Assembly: GCA_949825045.1 (NCBI GenBank)
Contig: OX463815.1
Location: 30,061,356-30,125,355 of the forward strand
Source of the DNA: Argyresthia goedartella
Taxonomy: Eukaryota; Arthropoda; Insecta; Lepidoptera; Argyresthiidae
Direction: 5' to 3'
DNA length: 64,000 nucleotides
Shown here in pieces: positions 1 to 11,194 of this stretch. The position numbers were made by a program, and so were the translations under genes. Each line of letters begins with the position of its first letter. Position 1 is the first letter of the stretch. The notes beneath the pieces are model-generated. The model was not told the origin of the DNA. It searched no databases and saw nothing but the letters and a program-made list of their open reading frames with translations.

Positions 1-835
1 TTGGACAGATTCAGCACAAAAGTATAAAACAACTGGTTTCCAAAGGCCAACGAGTTATGATAGTACACGCCGGTAACGAAAAGGTATTCTTCCCAGGAGC
101 TCTCTTACTAGATCAGTCCGTGGACTCTCGACGAAAATTATGAACTCGGAGAAATATGGAAAGTGGTTGCGAAAACCACTGATATCTAGTTTACCGCATG
201 ATAGCGTCGTTGTAATTGATAACGTGTCTTATCATAACACACTTGTGTAGAAGCCACGTAATTCAAATAGCAGAAAAGGAGTTATGAGTACAAGGCTTGA
301 AAGACACAATATTCTTTTTGCGGCTGGTGCCAAAAAACCTGAACTATATGATGTAATAGAACGCCACAAAGAAAATAGTTCCGAATTGAATTTAGACAAA
401 GTCTTGCGAGAGTATGGTCACACTGCTGTTCGTTGGCCTCCATATCCGTAAAATAATTGGGCACAATTAGAAGGATTTGTTGCTTCTTAATATATATATA
501 TATGGATAAAACCATTGTCAAGAAGCTGCTGTTAGAAAAAATCGAGATGCTGGGACCTGAAGAATGGAAGAAAGTTTGCAATCCAACGAAATGTAAGGAA
601 AACTTTTTAAACCCTTAATGCATGGCCTGACCTGAAAAAGATCGCGATTTTCAACCTTATTGCTTGGTAATAAAGTTAAAAACCTATGAAACCATATGTG
701 GGTTAGTATGCAGTAAAGGGTTAACTGAACAAGAAAAACTGGATGTATTTAGTAACAGCTTTATAATCAAAGTGTTTGATTCAGACAGTGAATGTGATTG
801 TGCGTGTGACACACATCTATGTCATTTATAGGTCT
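1..835 (+). pseudogene. Decayed Tc1/mariner-like (DD82E-type) transposase remnant
   Basis: Shifting frames read SKGQRVMIVHAG (from about 39), KYGKWLRKPL, VVIDNVSYHN (second catalytic Asp, about 205-235), EYGHTAVRWPPYP (about 410-450) and an acidic tail near 780-820. These are the landmarks of the same transposase family as the intact gene at 28241-29872 and the broken copy at 40385-41893. Stops interrupt it, including one just after SYHNTLV. The catalytic-Glu region reads a stop followed by NNW instead of the usual N-P-I-E. The window begins inside the gene, so the N-terminal part and left terminal repeat are not visible. It is a dead copy. Confidence 0.75.
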
Positions 836-995
836 ACTCTACAAAACGTGACTTCGGTACATTACTTTTTTTATACTACTTATATGGTAAGTATTGTGAT
901 GTATACGCAACAATGTATATTTTCTTCCGATCTGTGCCGATAAAAGCCGAGAAGTGTGGAGCGGTAAAGAAATAATAATCTTAATTAAAAACCAA

Positions 996-1172
996 AACAT
1001 CTACAGGCACATTCATTGCTTCTGGCCCCACACTACCACCACCACAGAAACAGCGAGTCACACAAATATAAACATCCAAGACCTTTTTTTTTCTCTTTAC
1101 CTCCAGCCGGGGATCGAACCCGGGACCTCTCGCATGGTAGGCAGAGCCACTACCGCTACACCGAGGTGGTCA
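996..1172 (-). repeat. tRNA-derived SINE, copy 1 (family A)
   Basis: On the minus strand the element begins with a tRNA-like head carrying a B-box-like GGTTCGATCCC segment and runs into a body ending near AACATCTACAGGCACATT. A second, closely similar copy lies at 55864-56053 in the same orientation, and a head-only fragment at about 16795-16838. Flanking sequence differs, as expected for interspersed copies. It does not fold into a complete tRNA by eye. Confidence 0.7.
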
Positions 1173-1289
1173 AAATGATGTACGATATAATTACCTATCG
1201 AAAAAGTTTTTCAAAAATATTTATAACAAAGGATTAAAAAATCAACAATTTCAACAATTTTAACAAGGATTAAAAAATCAAAAAACCTC

Positions 1290-2956
1290 AACGGTCTCAA
1301 CAATTATTTTGCTAATCCCCCAGTCGTGATGGACCCCCTCGTCAAGGAAGCTACCCTTCGTAACCTACGGTCCAAGACCGCAGCCCACAACTCACCCTTC
1401 AACTTCAACCGTGTCGGAATCGGCGCAGTAAGAAGGGCAATCTTAGCGATCTCGTCGAAAGCCATTGGTGAGGACAAGATCTGTTCTCAGATGATAACCT
1501 GTATCATTGAGGAGCTGTTACCGATCATTACCCACATAATTAATGTATCGCTTGAACAATGTTGCTTCCCCTCTCAGTGGAAAAAGGCACTTGTGATTCC
1601 CCTACCTAAATCGTTCAATCCCGTCTCCTTTAATGATTTTCGTCCCATATCTATTCTGCCTATCCTTTCCAAAGTCCTAGAATCAATTTTTCACTGTCAG
1701 CTCTCCTCATACCTTTCCTCTAGAAACTTATTAAATCCTTATCAATCAGGTTTCAGGCCGGGTCACAGTACTACCACGGCATTGCTTAAAGTCACCGATG
1801 ACATTCAATTAGCCATAGATCAGAAGCAGCTTACGGTTCTCACACTGCTTGATTTGAGTAGCGCCTTCAACTGCGTCGATTTCGATATCCTGGTTGAAAT
1901 TCTAAAATCACTCAGTCTCCTCGCACTCGGCTCTCTGGTTTGACTCCTACCTGAGAGACCGCCAGCAGCGCATTAAGTCAGAGGAGATCTCAACGAACTG
2001 GTGTAATCTCTCCGCGGGTATTCCGCAAGGTGGTATCCTTTCTCCTCTTCTCTTCTCAGTATTCATTAACTCCATCTCTGACGTTCTTACTTCTTCTTAT
2101 CATCTCTACGCAGATGACCTCCAAATATATCGGCACTTCTCTCTTAGTGATGTAAATCTGACCGTAGAGGCGTTGAATGCTGACCTCGATAACACCAGTA
2201 AATGGGCAATTTCATATGGGCTGCTTGTCAACCCGGCAAAATCTCAAGCCATGATTATGGGTACACGGCACTCAATTAACACAATACAAAATATCCCCGT
2301 CGATCCTGTGATGTATGAGGGTACGATAATCACTTACAGCGAGAAAGCTAAGAATCTTGGGTTATATTTGATAACTTGCTGTCCTGGTCGCCCCATGTTT
2401 GTGAGGTCAGCAGTCGAGTCTTTGCGTCATTTTACTCCCTACGGAGATTGCAGTACTTCCTGCCGCGGCAGACAAAAATCACACTTGTTCAGTCCCTTCT
2501 ACTACCTTTAATAGACTACGCGGATGCTTGTTGGGTCAGTGCGAACGAAGAACAACTGAACAGCGAGCGACTCCAAAACCTTGGGATTCGGTTTGTCTAC
2601 GGGCTGCGCAAGTACGACCATGTCTCCCAGTATCGCAAGGAGCTGGGATGGCTTCCGATCCGTCTTCGCCGTGATATGCACATTCTCTCTTATCTATACA
2701 ATATTTTGCGAAATCCCCGCTACCCCACATATCTTCGAGAACGTTTTGAGTTTCTTTTCCCCAGGGATAGTAATCGGAGATCCCACACGGTGTCTCTCCT
2801 GTCAACTCCTCGGCATAACACTGCCGCCTACAAACACTCTTTTAGGTTAAGGGCAATCCGACTGTGGAACACACTTCCCTGCACTATTAGGGATAGTCCC
2901 TCAATTTTCACTTTTAAGAAAACATTGAAAGCGTATTTCCTTTCTCTTCCGTAATC
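1290..2956 (+). pseudogene. Decayed non-LTR (CR1/L2-like) retrotransposon reverse transcriptase
   Basis: Three frames together give a LINE ORF2 3' half. 1326-1943 carries the RT fingers (DFRPISILPILSKVLE, YQSGFRPGHSTTTAL, LDLSSAFNCVDF). About 2000-2130 carries GIPQGGILSPLL and the catalytic YADD box. 2173-2511 and 2376-2954 carry the thumb/C-terminal region ending RAIRLWNTLPC and a short FKKTL tail. The frame changes near 1925 and again near 2380. The endonuclease domain is missing, so it is 5'-truncated. The LINE at 27100-31018 looks related. Clade assignment is by motif memory only. Confidence 0.8.
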
Positions 2957-3258
2957 GGTATCATATTTATGTAAGTATATGTATGATATTTTGTAGTTTA
3001 TATATGTGCATGCTTTCTAGTGTATTTTATATAGTTGAGATATATATATTTTTATTAGGTATATTTTTTTTATATTTTAAAAGTAATTTTCGTACGTTTG
3101 TATACAGTTTTATTGCGCAATAGGACTGTCCTTTTTCATAAACACTCCTGTCTTGCCTAGGTTTGCTGTAAGAAATCTCTTTTTAGAGATAAGCTCGCCT
3201 TTGCCTATAAAATTTATTGTATCTGTCTGTTTATCTATGTTTTCTGTGCAATAAAGAA
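2957..3258 (+). repeat. LINE 3' UTR and tail
   Basis: AT-rich sequence follows the ORF2 stop and ends at a GCAATAAAG stretch and a short GAATAT repeat. The segment AAGAAATCTCTTTTTAGAGA followed by a TGTGCAATAAAG motif recurs at about 19615-19690, at the end of the ORF1-only element. The two elements therefore share a 3' end. Confidence 0.6.
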
Positions 3259-3472
3259 TATGAATATGAATGTCAAAAAACTTAATAACTATATGTTCCA
3301 CACGTTCCACAGGTAAAGGTACCTTAGGGCGGTTTCCAGTTTCGGAGATAATCGCTGTTTTGTGAAATGGCGCGAAAATTATATTTATTTTTTTCGTTTA
3401 ACCTCAGGCTAACATGTGTGTTTTGTTCTGACACATTGTGGTCATAATAACTCAATATTCGATACGATACGA

Positions 3473-3873
3473 TTTATGTGACAGTTACATAATGACTAAT
3501 TATGTATAGTTACATCCACTGATTTATCTAAACACATATTATAAGCTCTATCTATATGATGTGTTCAGGAACCGCATAATATGACCGGCATTGCGGCATT
3601 GACATTTAATTTCGAATATAACGTCATCTCAACTGATATTATTAGAATGAAATCAAAGCAATTTGGTTTGAATCAAATTGCTTTGATTTCATTCTAATAA
3701 TATGCGGTTTTCGAACACATCAAAGAGAGCTTATGATATGTGTGAAGATAAACTGGTGTATGTAACTATACATAATTAGGCAGTAAAACTCTCGAGTGAT
3801 ATTATTATGTATATTATTATGTAATCCCACTCTCGAGTTTTAATGCCCTCTATTATTGTATCAGTCACATAAA
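3473..3873. mobile_element. FoldBack-like MITE, copy 1 (long imperfect inverted repeats)
   Basis: The left arm (about 3473-3600) and the reverse complement of the right arm (about 3703-3873) share TTTATGTGAC, TTATCT-ACACATAT, GATGTGTTC and ACCGCAT blocks, so nearly the whole element can fold on itself. Copies with a longer GC-rich centre lie at 7624-8039 (inverted) and 33255-33730. In this copy the centre is replaced by a perfect 30-bp hairpin. No transposase is encoded. Confidence 0.75.
3636..3703. repeat. Perfect 30-bp inverted repeat, 8-nt loop
   Basis: 3636-3665 is the exact reverse complement of 3674-3703 with eight bases between. It sits at the centre of the FoldBack-like MITE where the other copies carry unrelated GC-rich sequence. 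Confidence 0.95.
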
Positions 3874-3889
3874 CTACTATTATGGTATG

Positions 3890-5440
3890 TATGGAGATAA
3901 AATGTTACATACGCAGCACAAAGCAGCACTTTATTGCTCTAGAGCAGAAAAAATGTATGGAAAACCATTACTGCACTGTTTTAGTTTTCTTTTAAATCGC
4001 GCATCCAAAGAGGTGACAAGTTCCTAAAAGTTACAAAACCCAGAACACTACACGGGCCATTGCTTCCGTCGAACATCAGGGACGCAACTTGCAGACTCTG
4101 GCGCAAACTTGATTACACTAAAACGTCACGTCGAGTCCACCAAGCCCATCTACATCATCTGTATTCAGTCCCAAATTAAACAAACTAACATAAATGTTCC
4201 TGGTAAAAGCATTAATCTTACTCTTAATAATTAAACAATTTTAATTTCTCTACAGTTTTACTTTCCTTACAGTAGGTGAAAGAAAAGCAGATTATGCACC
4301 TCGCATCAAGTAATTTATATTGCACTCGTGCATTTTAGAGCCCTTGATGCAGTAATAGATTACTTTGTGCTTGGTGCAACAATCTACTATTATCTATGTA
4401 AATACTCATCTTAAGACTTCAATATTTTTTATATCGATAGCTTATCTTATCAGTTACAGAGTACCGGGATAGGCATAGCTCTATACCGACTATAAGGTAC
4501 CTTCACCTGTGGAAAGACACGTATTCTCTTCATTAAGTCTGCCAGTTGCAATTCATTTACGTAAGAAATATTGAAATTATTGTCACTAGCGATACTAAGA
4601 ACATCTTATAAGAACATATTTTTTTCGTTTCTTCAAGATTAAGCAAACTTTAATTTAACTAGTGGCTCTGTGAGCTGTAGACCTCGAAGGTGACACTTTC
4701 TTTTAAAAACACATAGAAACTTATGAATGCCCCTGATACATGGAGTATGAAAGTATCCCCACCAATAACTTTGTAAACTATATTTTGTGGTCTTAAACCC
4801 AAACTATTGACTTTTCACTAAAACATATAACCTCTCACAGCCAATACAAATCCAACCACACCTCATTTGTAAAAATCCGTCAAGCTGTTTGGAATGTAGC
4901 GGTTTTTTTTTTAATTATAAAAGCTTCATATCTCGCCCTTTTGAAAAATTTACAAAAACTTAAGCGACAAAAAAATATAGATCGAACCTGCACAAAAATT
5001 CTGAAACGGAGACGCTTAGCTCGCTCGGTCAATTAAACCATCGTCGTTGGTATTCCTGGTTCATATTCCTTATCCACTTTGCGTCCATTATTAAACTATT
5101 AATTTATTTTTGCATGACAAACAGCCAAAATCATCTTTGAAAAAATGGGACTAGAGTAACTCCACTAACTGCCAAGTCTGAATTGTAGTCTAACTATGGG
5201 TGTTACGTGCACATTGTGTTTGTATTACATAATGTTTCGTAAACAAACTTAATACCTCTAAATAAAAGGGCAGAAATCCCCAGAGTTTTGCATGCTAATG
5301 AAAAAATGATTATCTTAATTATCATTAGTCTGGCAGCCAGGGACCCACTGTTGAGTCTAGGGCTCTTCAGAGCAGGACACCATTCAACCCGGTCCCATGC
5401 GACCTGCGTCCGTTAATTTATATGTAACTACATTGGGCTC
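3890..5440. other. No gene seen
   Basis: AT-rich intergenic or intronic sequence with frequent stops in all frames. I see no conserved coding motif, tandem array or terminal repeat pair here. Confidence 0.5.
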
Positions 5441-5544
5441 TCTACAGATTTTTTATTGCTTGGTTCGGCCTTTATCCTAGCGAGTCTCCTACAGGTATTC
5501 TACAAATTCTCGAATGTGGTGAATATTTTGTTGCACATGGCTCT

Positions 5545-6225
5545 TGTCTTCGGCCTCGCATTTCTTTGACAATTGTTGGAGTGTTCATAGCTCTTAACTC
5601 GGCTCTTAATTCCGTACAATTCTTTATTTAGCACGTGGCTCGGCCGACGGCCTTATTCATTCGCACCTCTATTAGTAGTAGTACGTTTTCGTAAAGCTTG
5701 GATCGGCCGTCGACCTCGCACATTTCTTGCATTTGGTACTACTCTATTAGCATACATGGTTCGGTCTTCGGCTTGGCACTGTTCTATTGCATGACAGGTT
5801 TTATAATGCATGGCTCGGCCTACGGCCTTGTTATAAGTGGTGTGATTTCGTTCTGCTTTTATCGGCCTTTAGCCTGGCCTGGGAGCCTCGTACTCTTCTT
5901 ACATGTGCAGTTTTATTACACATTGTTTGGTATAGTAAGCATAATAAAAACCTTCCAAATAATAGAACAGTGCGAAGTCGAAGTTGGCGAAGTTTTTGTA
6001 ATGCTTTTCTCAGCCTTCAGCCTTGCACTTTTATTACGTATAGTGCAGTTTTACTCATCAGAGATGTCTTGGCGTTCGGCTTCGCAATGTTCCATTATAT
6101 AGTAGGTTTTCGGCCTTCGGCCTCGTATTTTCTGGCAAATTTGGTGGTGACGCTGATTAGTTATACTATTATTAGATGTAGATAGAATGAATTTTTAACA
6201 CATGACTCGACTACGGCTTCGCATC
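5545..6225. repeat. Degenerate tandem array with a TCGGCCTTCGGCCTCGCA core
   Basis: Variants of a self-complementary CGGCCTTCGGCC core followed by TCGCA and a short AT-rich spacer recur at about 5549, 5640, 5701, 5759, 5813, 5861, 6014, 6076, 6108 and 6207. Spacing is mostly about 50-60 bp. Units have diverged, so this is an old minisatellite. Its GC-rich units create two overlapping reading frames of about 130 codons that I do not regard as genes. Confidence 0.75.
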
Positions 6226-6504
6226 ACTGTTATTTGTGGTATGATTTTGTTTTGCTTTGCTCGGGGGTACTTAGTAGTTTAAATGAAAAAATAAACATGT
6301 CTCCTAACTCCAAAATTACCGCACTAAATCTATAAAGTTGCCGCAAAAGTAACTCAGTATACAAGTAACTCAAGAGACAATTCAAGGCTTTTATTAATAG
6401 AAACATCGGCTGCAAGTTTTACCCAAAAGTAACTATTGCCCATTAAGAAAGTCTTAACCTCATAAAAAGTGTACAATAAACAAGAAGTAAGATTAAACAC
6501 TTAA

Positions 6505-7308
6505 CCTTTGACTGGTGACATGGTTTTTGTGTAACGTAACTGGTGACGAGGGGACTGAGAGGCCCATTGCGGTATCTAGTATAAATCATAGAAATTAAGT
6601 GTGGTAGCTAGCCAGAGTATGTAAAAACTGTGTTATCATATATAAATGGATAAAATAAAACAAATAACTATACTCTGAATATATTTTTTTGTTATGATCT
6701 TGCAATTTTAATGTATGTCGTCTTAACAATCAAAAAACTAGAGATGAGATCACAAATTACATAAGCAAAAAATTAATCAACATATTTTGACAAAAAAACA
6801 CTTTTTTCTATAATATTGAAGTAATAATGAATTAAGAAAAAAAACAACTAAAATCAAAAATGTATTTTCACGAAATTGACAATGGTCGAACTTTGCCAAT
6901 TTTTATATGCAGTCGGGGCATTTTTTTTTTGCACACTGCAAGCATACACGTTTCGGACACGATTCAAACTGGTAATTTGATTGGAGCTTTTATCGAGGAA
7001 GACAACTGGCTCCTGCTTTCCTGGAGTTTTGATTGTTCTCGGTTAAAAATGTGAAAAAACAATACAAAAAAATTACGTAAAAAATTACGTAAGTGGTGAC
7101 ATGGGGTCTGAGAGACCCCTGCCGAACTTTACGCCAATGTAACTTACCGATTTGAGCCTGTCCGACACAGCTATCCCCTTCTACGGCATGGACGCAAGTA
7201 AACTCGAAGCTACTCAGGTGATGAGCCCAAGGAAACGCGGAGAAGGTGCCAAAATGTTGTTTTACTGACGCCGCTGGGCCTGTAAGACCCCTTGTCACCA
7301 GTTAAAGG
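6505..7308. mobile_element. Non-autonomous piggyBac-type element (804 bp) with TTAA target duplication
   Basis: TTAA at 6501-6504 precedes CCTTTGACTGGTGACATGG. At the other end the reverse complement reads CCTTTAACTGGTGACAAGG and is followed by TTAA at 7309-7312. The termini match at 17 of 19 positions. A subterminal motif (GGTGACATGGGGTCTGAGAG and variants) is repeated near 6540 and 7095. TTAA duplication with CC-starting termini is the piggyBac hallmark. Nothing inside resembles a transposase, so it would depend on one supplied in trans. Confidence 0.85.
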
Positions 7309-7623
7309 TTAACGGTGAAAATTTCGTCACTCATTAGACGATAAATAAAGGCACGCGAACGCCGCAGTTGCCTGTGATTCATTGACGAGTCAATCATGCG
7401 CCGCGAAGGACAAAAATTGACACGGGCAGAAAGAAACGGCGATAAGTTTTAATTGCCCATAAAGTCAAACTAGACGCTGTACTTTTACAAAAAATAACCA
7501 ACAGTAACTCCTTAGACATCAGTCAATAAAAACAGTTTGGGACAGTTGAAAAAAAAAAAGTACCTAGTGGGGTTATTTATAAGTAGCTGTAAATTAAGGG
7601 ATAAGGATGACACAATATGACTT

Positions 7624-8039
7624 TATTTATTTTATCTCCACACGCATCATAAACCCTCTTTACTGCGGCCAAAAACCGCACGTTACGATCAGCGTAATGT
7701 TAAACTACATTGTAAAAACTCATTACTTATCTGAATATTGAACATTATGACCATAATGTGTAAATTTTCTACATATTATGACATTCAAATTTCGAACGCC
7801 GACGCCCGCCTGCGTGCCGCCCCTACTTTGTCTGTGAAGTTGGTACTACAGAACAAGCTAAATAACTCAATGCCACAATGCCGGTCAAACATGCGGTTCC
7901 TGAACACATCAAAGAGAGCTAATGATATGTGTGTAGATAAGCTAGTGTATGTAACTGTATTTATTGTACTGTACTGAGGCGAGTTTCATAATAATATCAC
8001 TCGAGAGTTCAGCCCTCCATTATGTATCAGTCACATAAA
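7624..8039 (-). mobile_element. FoldBack-like MITE, copy 2 (inverted)
   Basis: It is the reverse-complement relative of the element at 33255-33730. It shares TTATCTCCACACGCATCATA, AACCGCACGTTACGATCAGC, the GC-rich centre with CGAACGCCGACGCCC, and the terminal TCAGTCACATAAA. The ends are inverted repeats of each other as in copy 1. Confidence 0.75.
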
Positions 8040-8115
8040 CTATTTACAGGCTTCCGAGGCAAAATTTTCGAAACGTTTGTTTTACTTTGCTAGATCTACA
8101 CTATGGGACACTGCT

Positions 8116-8595
8116 TTTTAGGGTTCCTTACCAGAAGGGAACAAACGAAGCCGTCCACTAACGTGTCCGTCCGTCCGTCCGTCGTCTGTTACACAGGTTT
8201 TACAGCCAAACAGTAAAAGTCTTCAAATTTTCACAGTAAGTAAGTTAAGTTTTTTGACGATGGCCACAATAATTTCGCCAATGTCACGTGATGAGACCTG
8301 CACAATAGGAAATCACGTGGAACAGTTAATAAAAAGAGAACTTTAAGCTGAGACTATAATTTAATATTGTTAGTAGATATAAATTTGTTAAGTAAATTGA
8401 CAGAGGATGGGTGAGATAAGGTGAGAAGGAAGAAAGACGTAAAACCCGTGTTAAACTCGTTGTATTTTACTACGAAATAGCAATATATTGATAAAACAGT
8501 TTTTTTTTATTTCCCACATTTTCAAACTTATATTCTACATTAGGTACGGAACCCTAAATGGGCGAAGTCCGACACGCACTTCACCAGTTTTTGTA
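8116..8595. mobile_element. TIR element with TAGGGTTCC ends and an ACGG microsatellite
   Basis: TAGGGTTCCTTACC at the left is mirrored by GGTACGGAACCCTA near 8545. A (GTCC)n stretch lies near 8170. The right side continues into a sequence whose reverse complement is close to CCAAGTGCGAGTCGGACT, also found at 58939-59375. I recall this as a repeat common in moths and butterflies. It has no coding capacity. Confidence 0.6.
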
Positions 8596-8726
8596 TGGCC
8601 CAAGCACTTTCTAAAAGAGTGTCTACTGACTTACCTTCTCAGCAAATTCTAATAAAATGTCTTAGTTAAAATATATTATACTAAAAACTAAAACTTGAAA
8701 TATAATTATATTATTTTTGATGTAGC

Positions 8727-9160
8727 ATGCATAAATTACGCACATATTTTATGTTAAATTTAGTTTTTTTAATTTATTTTATTTTTTTATCCCAAGGGAC
8801 ACCAAAATGTCGGTTCAAAAGTTCATTGACCCATATACGTTTTATGAATATGACACGATCCCTAAAATGTTATATATACGTCTTGCCATCTCTAGAGATC
8901 GTAAAATGGAAACAATTACAAAGTTTATACTTTTATGCTCTTATGAGCAGCATACAAAAATCTAAGAGGACCTTTTTGATGATCTTAACAATGATGTTTC
9001 CACCGGGTAGTCACAGAGAGACTATTCTTATTGTTACGGTGTTGAATGCTTTCAAGAAACCATACAAAGTCAACCCAGACAGTGGAGGTTCAGAAGAATC
9101 GACAAGTATTCAACAGAGTCTGGAGATTATATAGTGGCCACTCCTTTTACTTGAACCTAC
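8727..9160 (+). pseudogene. Unidentified coding-like remnant
   Basis: Two frames look protein-like. One reads FIDPYTFYEYDTIPKMLYIR (about 8822), continues to a stop after EQHTKI, and resumes as EDLFDDLNNDV and then RRIDKYSTESGDYIVATPFT before a second stop near 9150. The composition is more protein-like than its surroundings, but I do not recognise the family. It may be a processed pseudogene or part of an old TE. Confidence 0.3.
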
Positions 9161-10055
9161 AAAGAATAGGCGCCAAAAAATGGCATAAAACTGCCAATCA
9201 ATCTGATACTGATAAGTGATTCAGTATGCCGAATATCGGGCGATCACACGCTTTATCAGATAACTAATCATGACAGTAAGATGGACTGCTGATATAATAG
9301 GGGGTTTGTCATGTATTTTGAATTATTAGAATTATTACATTTAATTTGGCGTCTAGCTACAGTACACTAAAGTCCGGCACAACTGCCAACGCAAAGTTTG
9401 ACTGTCATCAGAGTCGGGAGCACGAATATTTGATAGATCGAAAAAGTGTACGAGATCCGAAGAACTCAACCTCATGTTAACATTGTACAATCGAACCAAC
9501 TGAATCATGACCCATTTGCCTGATAATTCGTTTGAAACTTTCAAACTTGTAAGATCTATGTAAATGTCAGTGTCTAATCAAATGACAACAAGTTCGTTAC
9601 CAAGGAAATAAACCTTCAAGCGAATTTCGACCTACTTGCATTTAAGGGGTTTAGCAAAATAAGCTTATGGTGGGTCATGATGGTTCGATTGTACATAAAA
9701 AGTCAGATACACTTGGGACAAAAGTCTCTTAACATGTCGCTGCAACGTGAACTGAAACATGCCTCGTGTGTACCGAAACTTACCCCTCGTGTCCCGAAAT
9801 ATGCCCCTTGACAATGACATTTTAAGTCAAATGACTGACATCATAATTATTACAGTCTTTGCTTTAGAAACCAAACTACAAGGCCGATTTCTATTTTTTT
9901 AAATGGGACCAATCTGGAATGTCGACCTTTCAAATAAAAAAAGGATTTTAGAATTCGGTTCATAAACTAAAACAGTTTTGAGGTTAAAAACTTAAACTTA
10001 AATTAAACCGAAATGAGAACCACCTCCTTTTTTGAAGAAAGTTAAAAATAGTTGT
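9161..10055. other. No gene seen
   Basis: AT-rich sequence with scattered short ORFs that show no family motif. It lies in the region expected to be CdsA intron, or beyond its 3' side. Confidence 0.45.
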
Positions 10056-10069
10056 TCTCACCACTTATT

Positions 10070-10260
10070 TAACCGACTTCAAAAAAAGGAAGGTTCTCAG
10101 TTTGACCCTTATTTTTGTTGTGTGTTTGTCCGCGACTATCTCGCGTTTGGCTCAACCAATTTTAATGCGGTTTTCATAAAAGTATTTGTTACTTCTGGAG
10201 AAGGTTTTGGTCAAGTTTGAACACTTTTAGAAAAAATGAGGTTTTTATTTTGTTTCCCCG
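10070..10260 (+). repeat. AACCGACTTC-type interspersed repeat
   Basis: Starts with an AACCGACTTCAAAAAAAGG stretch followed by GGTTCTCAGTTTGACC and TTAATGCGGTTTTC. Related ends occur at 33855 and, inverted, at 34300-34322. I recall this as a very common lepidopteran repeat. Confidence 0.55.
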
Positions 10261-11190
10261 CCTATAGTAAGTATTTTATTCGTAAGCATTTTTTAGGGAA
10301 AGGTAACTCGATGATACAGTTGCATTCACTACTTTATCTGCACACATATCATTAGTGCTCTAAAATCGTTTCAGAAGCCATTCGTAAAAGCAAACAACAA
10401 ACAAATAAACATATGACAACTGTCATGGCGGTACCATCAAGTCGGTAAAAGCGGTTTGAATGTTTCATGTTGGTAAAGCAGTGTCACCAACAAAACTTCA
10501 TTCGAAAGCGTCGCTAGCGTCTATGTTACACTAATGTCATTTCATACTGGGAGGGCATATTAGTTTATGTTCTAGCGCCCTGAACAGTTAAGTTGGTGGC
10601 ACTGTACTGACGTCAAGACAAATGTCAATATTGACGATCACAGACAAGTTTAAGAATAAGACACGAGCCGAAGGCAGGGTCGTAGCGAGGGTTGTAAAGA
10701 TGCCTTTTCGAACGAGTTACGAATATAATTTTTCCGCCTGAGAACTCAAAATCAAGCGGCAAAGGTGCTATTTTAAGGTTAGAAGGCGGAAAATAACATT
10801 TTGTTCCCCCACAATAGAATCTTCAGTACTCTAGTACTCTCTCTACTCTAGCTTGATAGTCTTATCGCGAGTCTAAAAAGTTGCACTTAGGCACAAAAAA
10901 CTGTACCAGGTATAACTACTCTGTTGCTACCAGGTTCACCATAAATGCGAAAAGCAAGAAATTTATAGTAATTACATAATTTGTACCTTTCTGCCGTGGT
11001 GGTTTAATGACTAGATAAGAGACCTAACACGACAATGCAGGTAATAAAGACTTGGTATGCAGCAGGTAGGTATCAAAGGGTATTATTTTATTATTATATA
11101 TATTACTTTTATACGTATGGTAATAATCATAAGTTTATTTATCAATTAGGTATATAAATGTGATCTTTAAAACTAAAACTAAACTATAAC
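10261..11190. other. No gene seen
   Basis: I searched for further CdsA exons on the minus strand and found none. A short piece near 10320-10375 (ACTTTATCTGCACACATATC) resembles the FoldBack-like MITE arm. Confidence 0.45.
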
Positions 11191-11194
11191 TGCA

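Noticed and set aside
5698..6185. Two overlapping plus-strand ORFs of 132-134 codons
   Set aside because: They lie in the degenerate CGGCCTTCGGCC tandem array; open frames arise from GC-rich repeat units, and the translations show no domain.
1..11190. Remaining exons of CdsA
   Set aside because: I searched the minus strand for the conserved membrane and CDP-alcohol-signature segments and found none.
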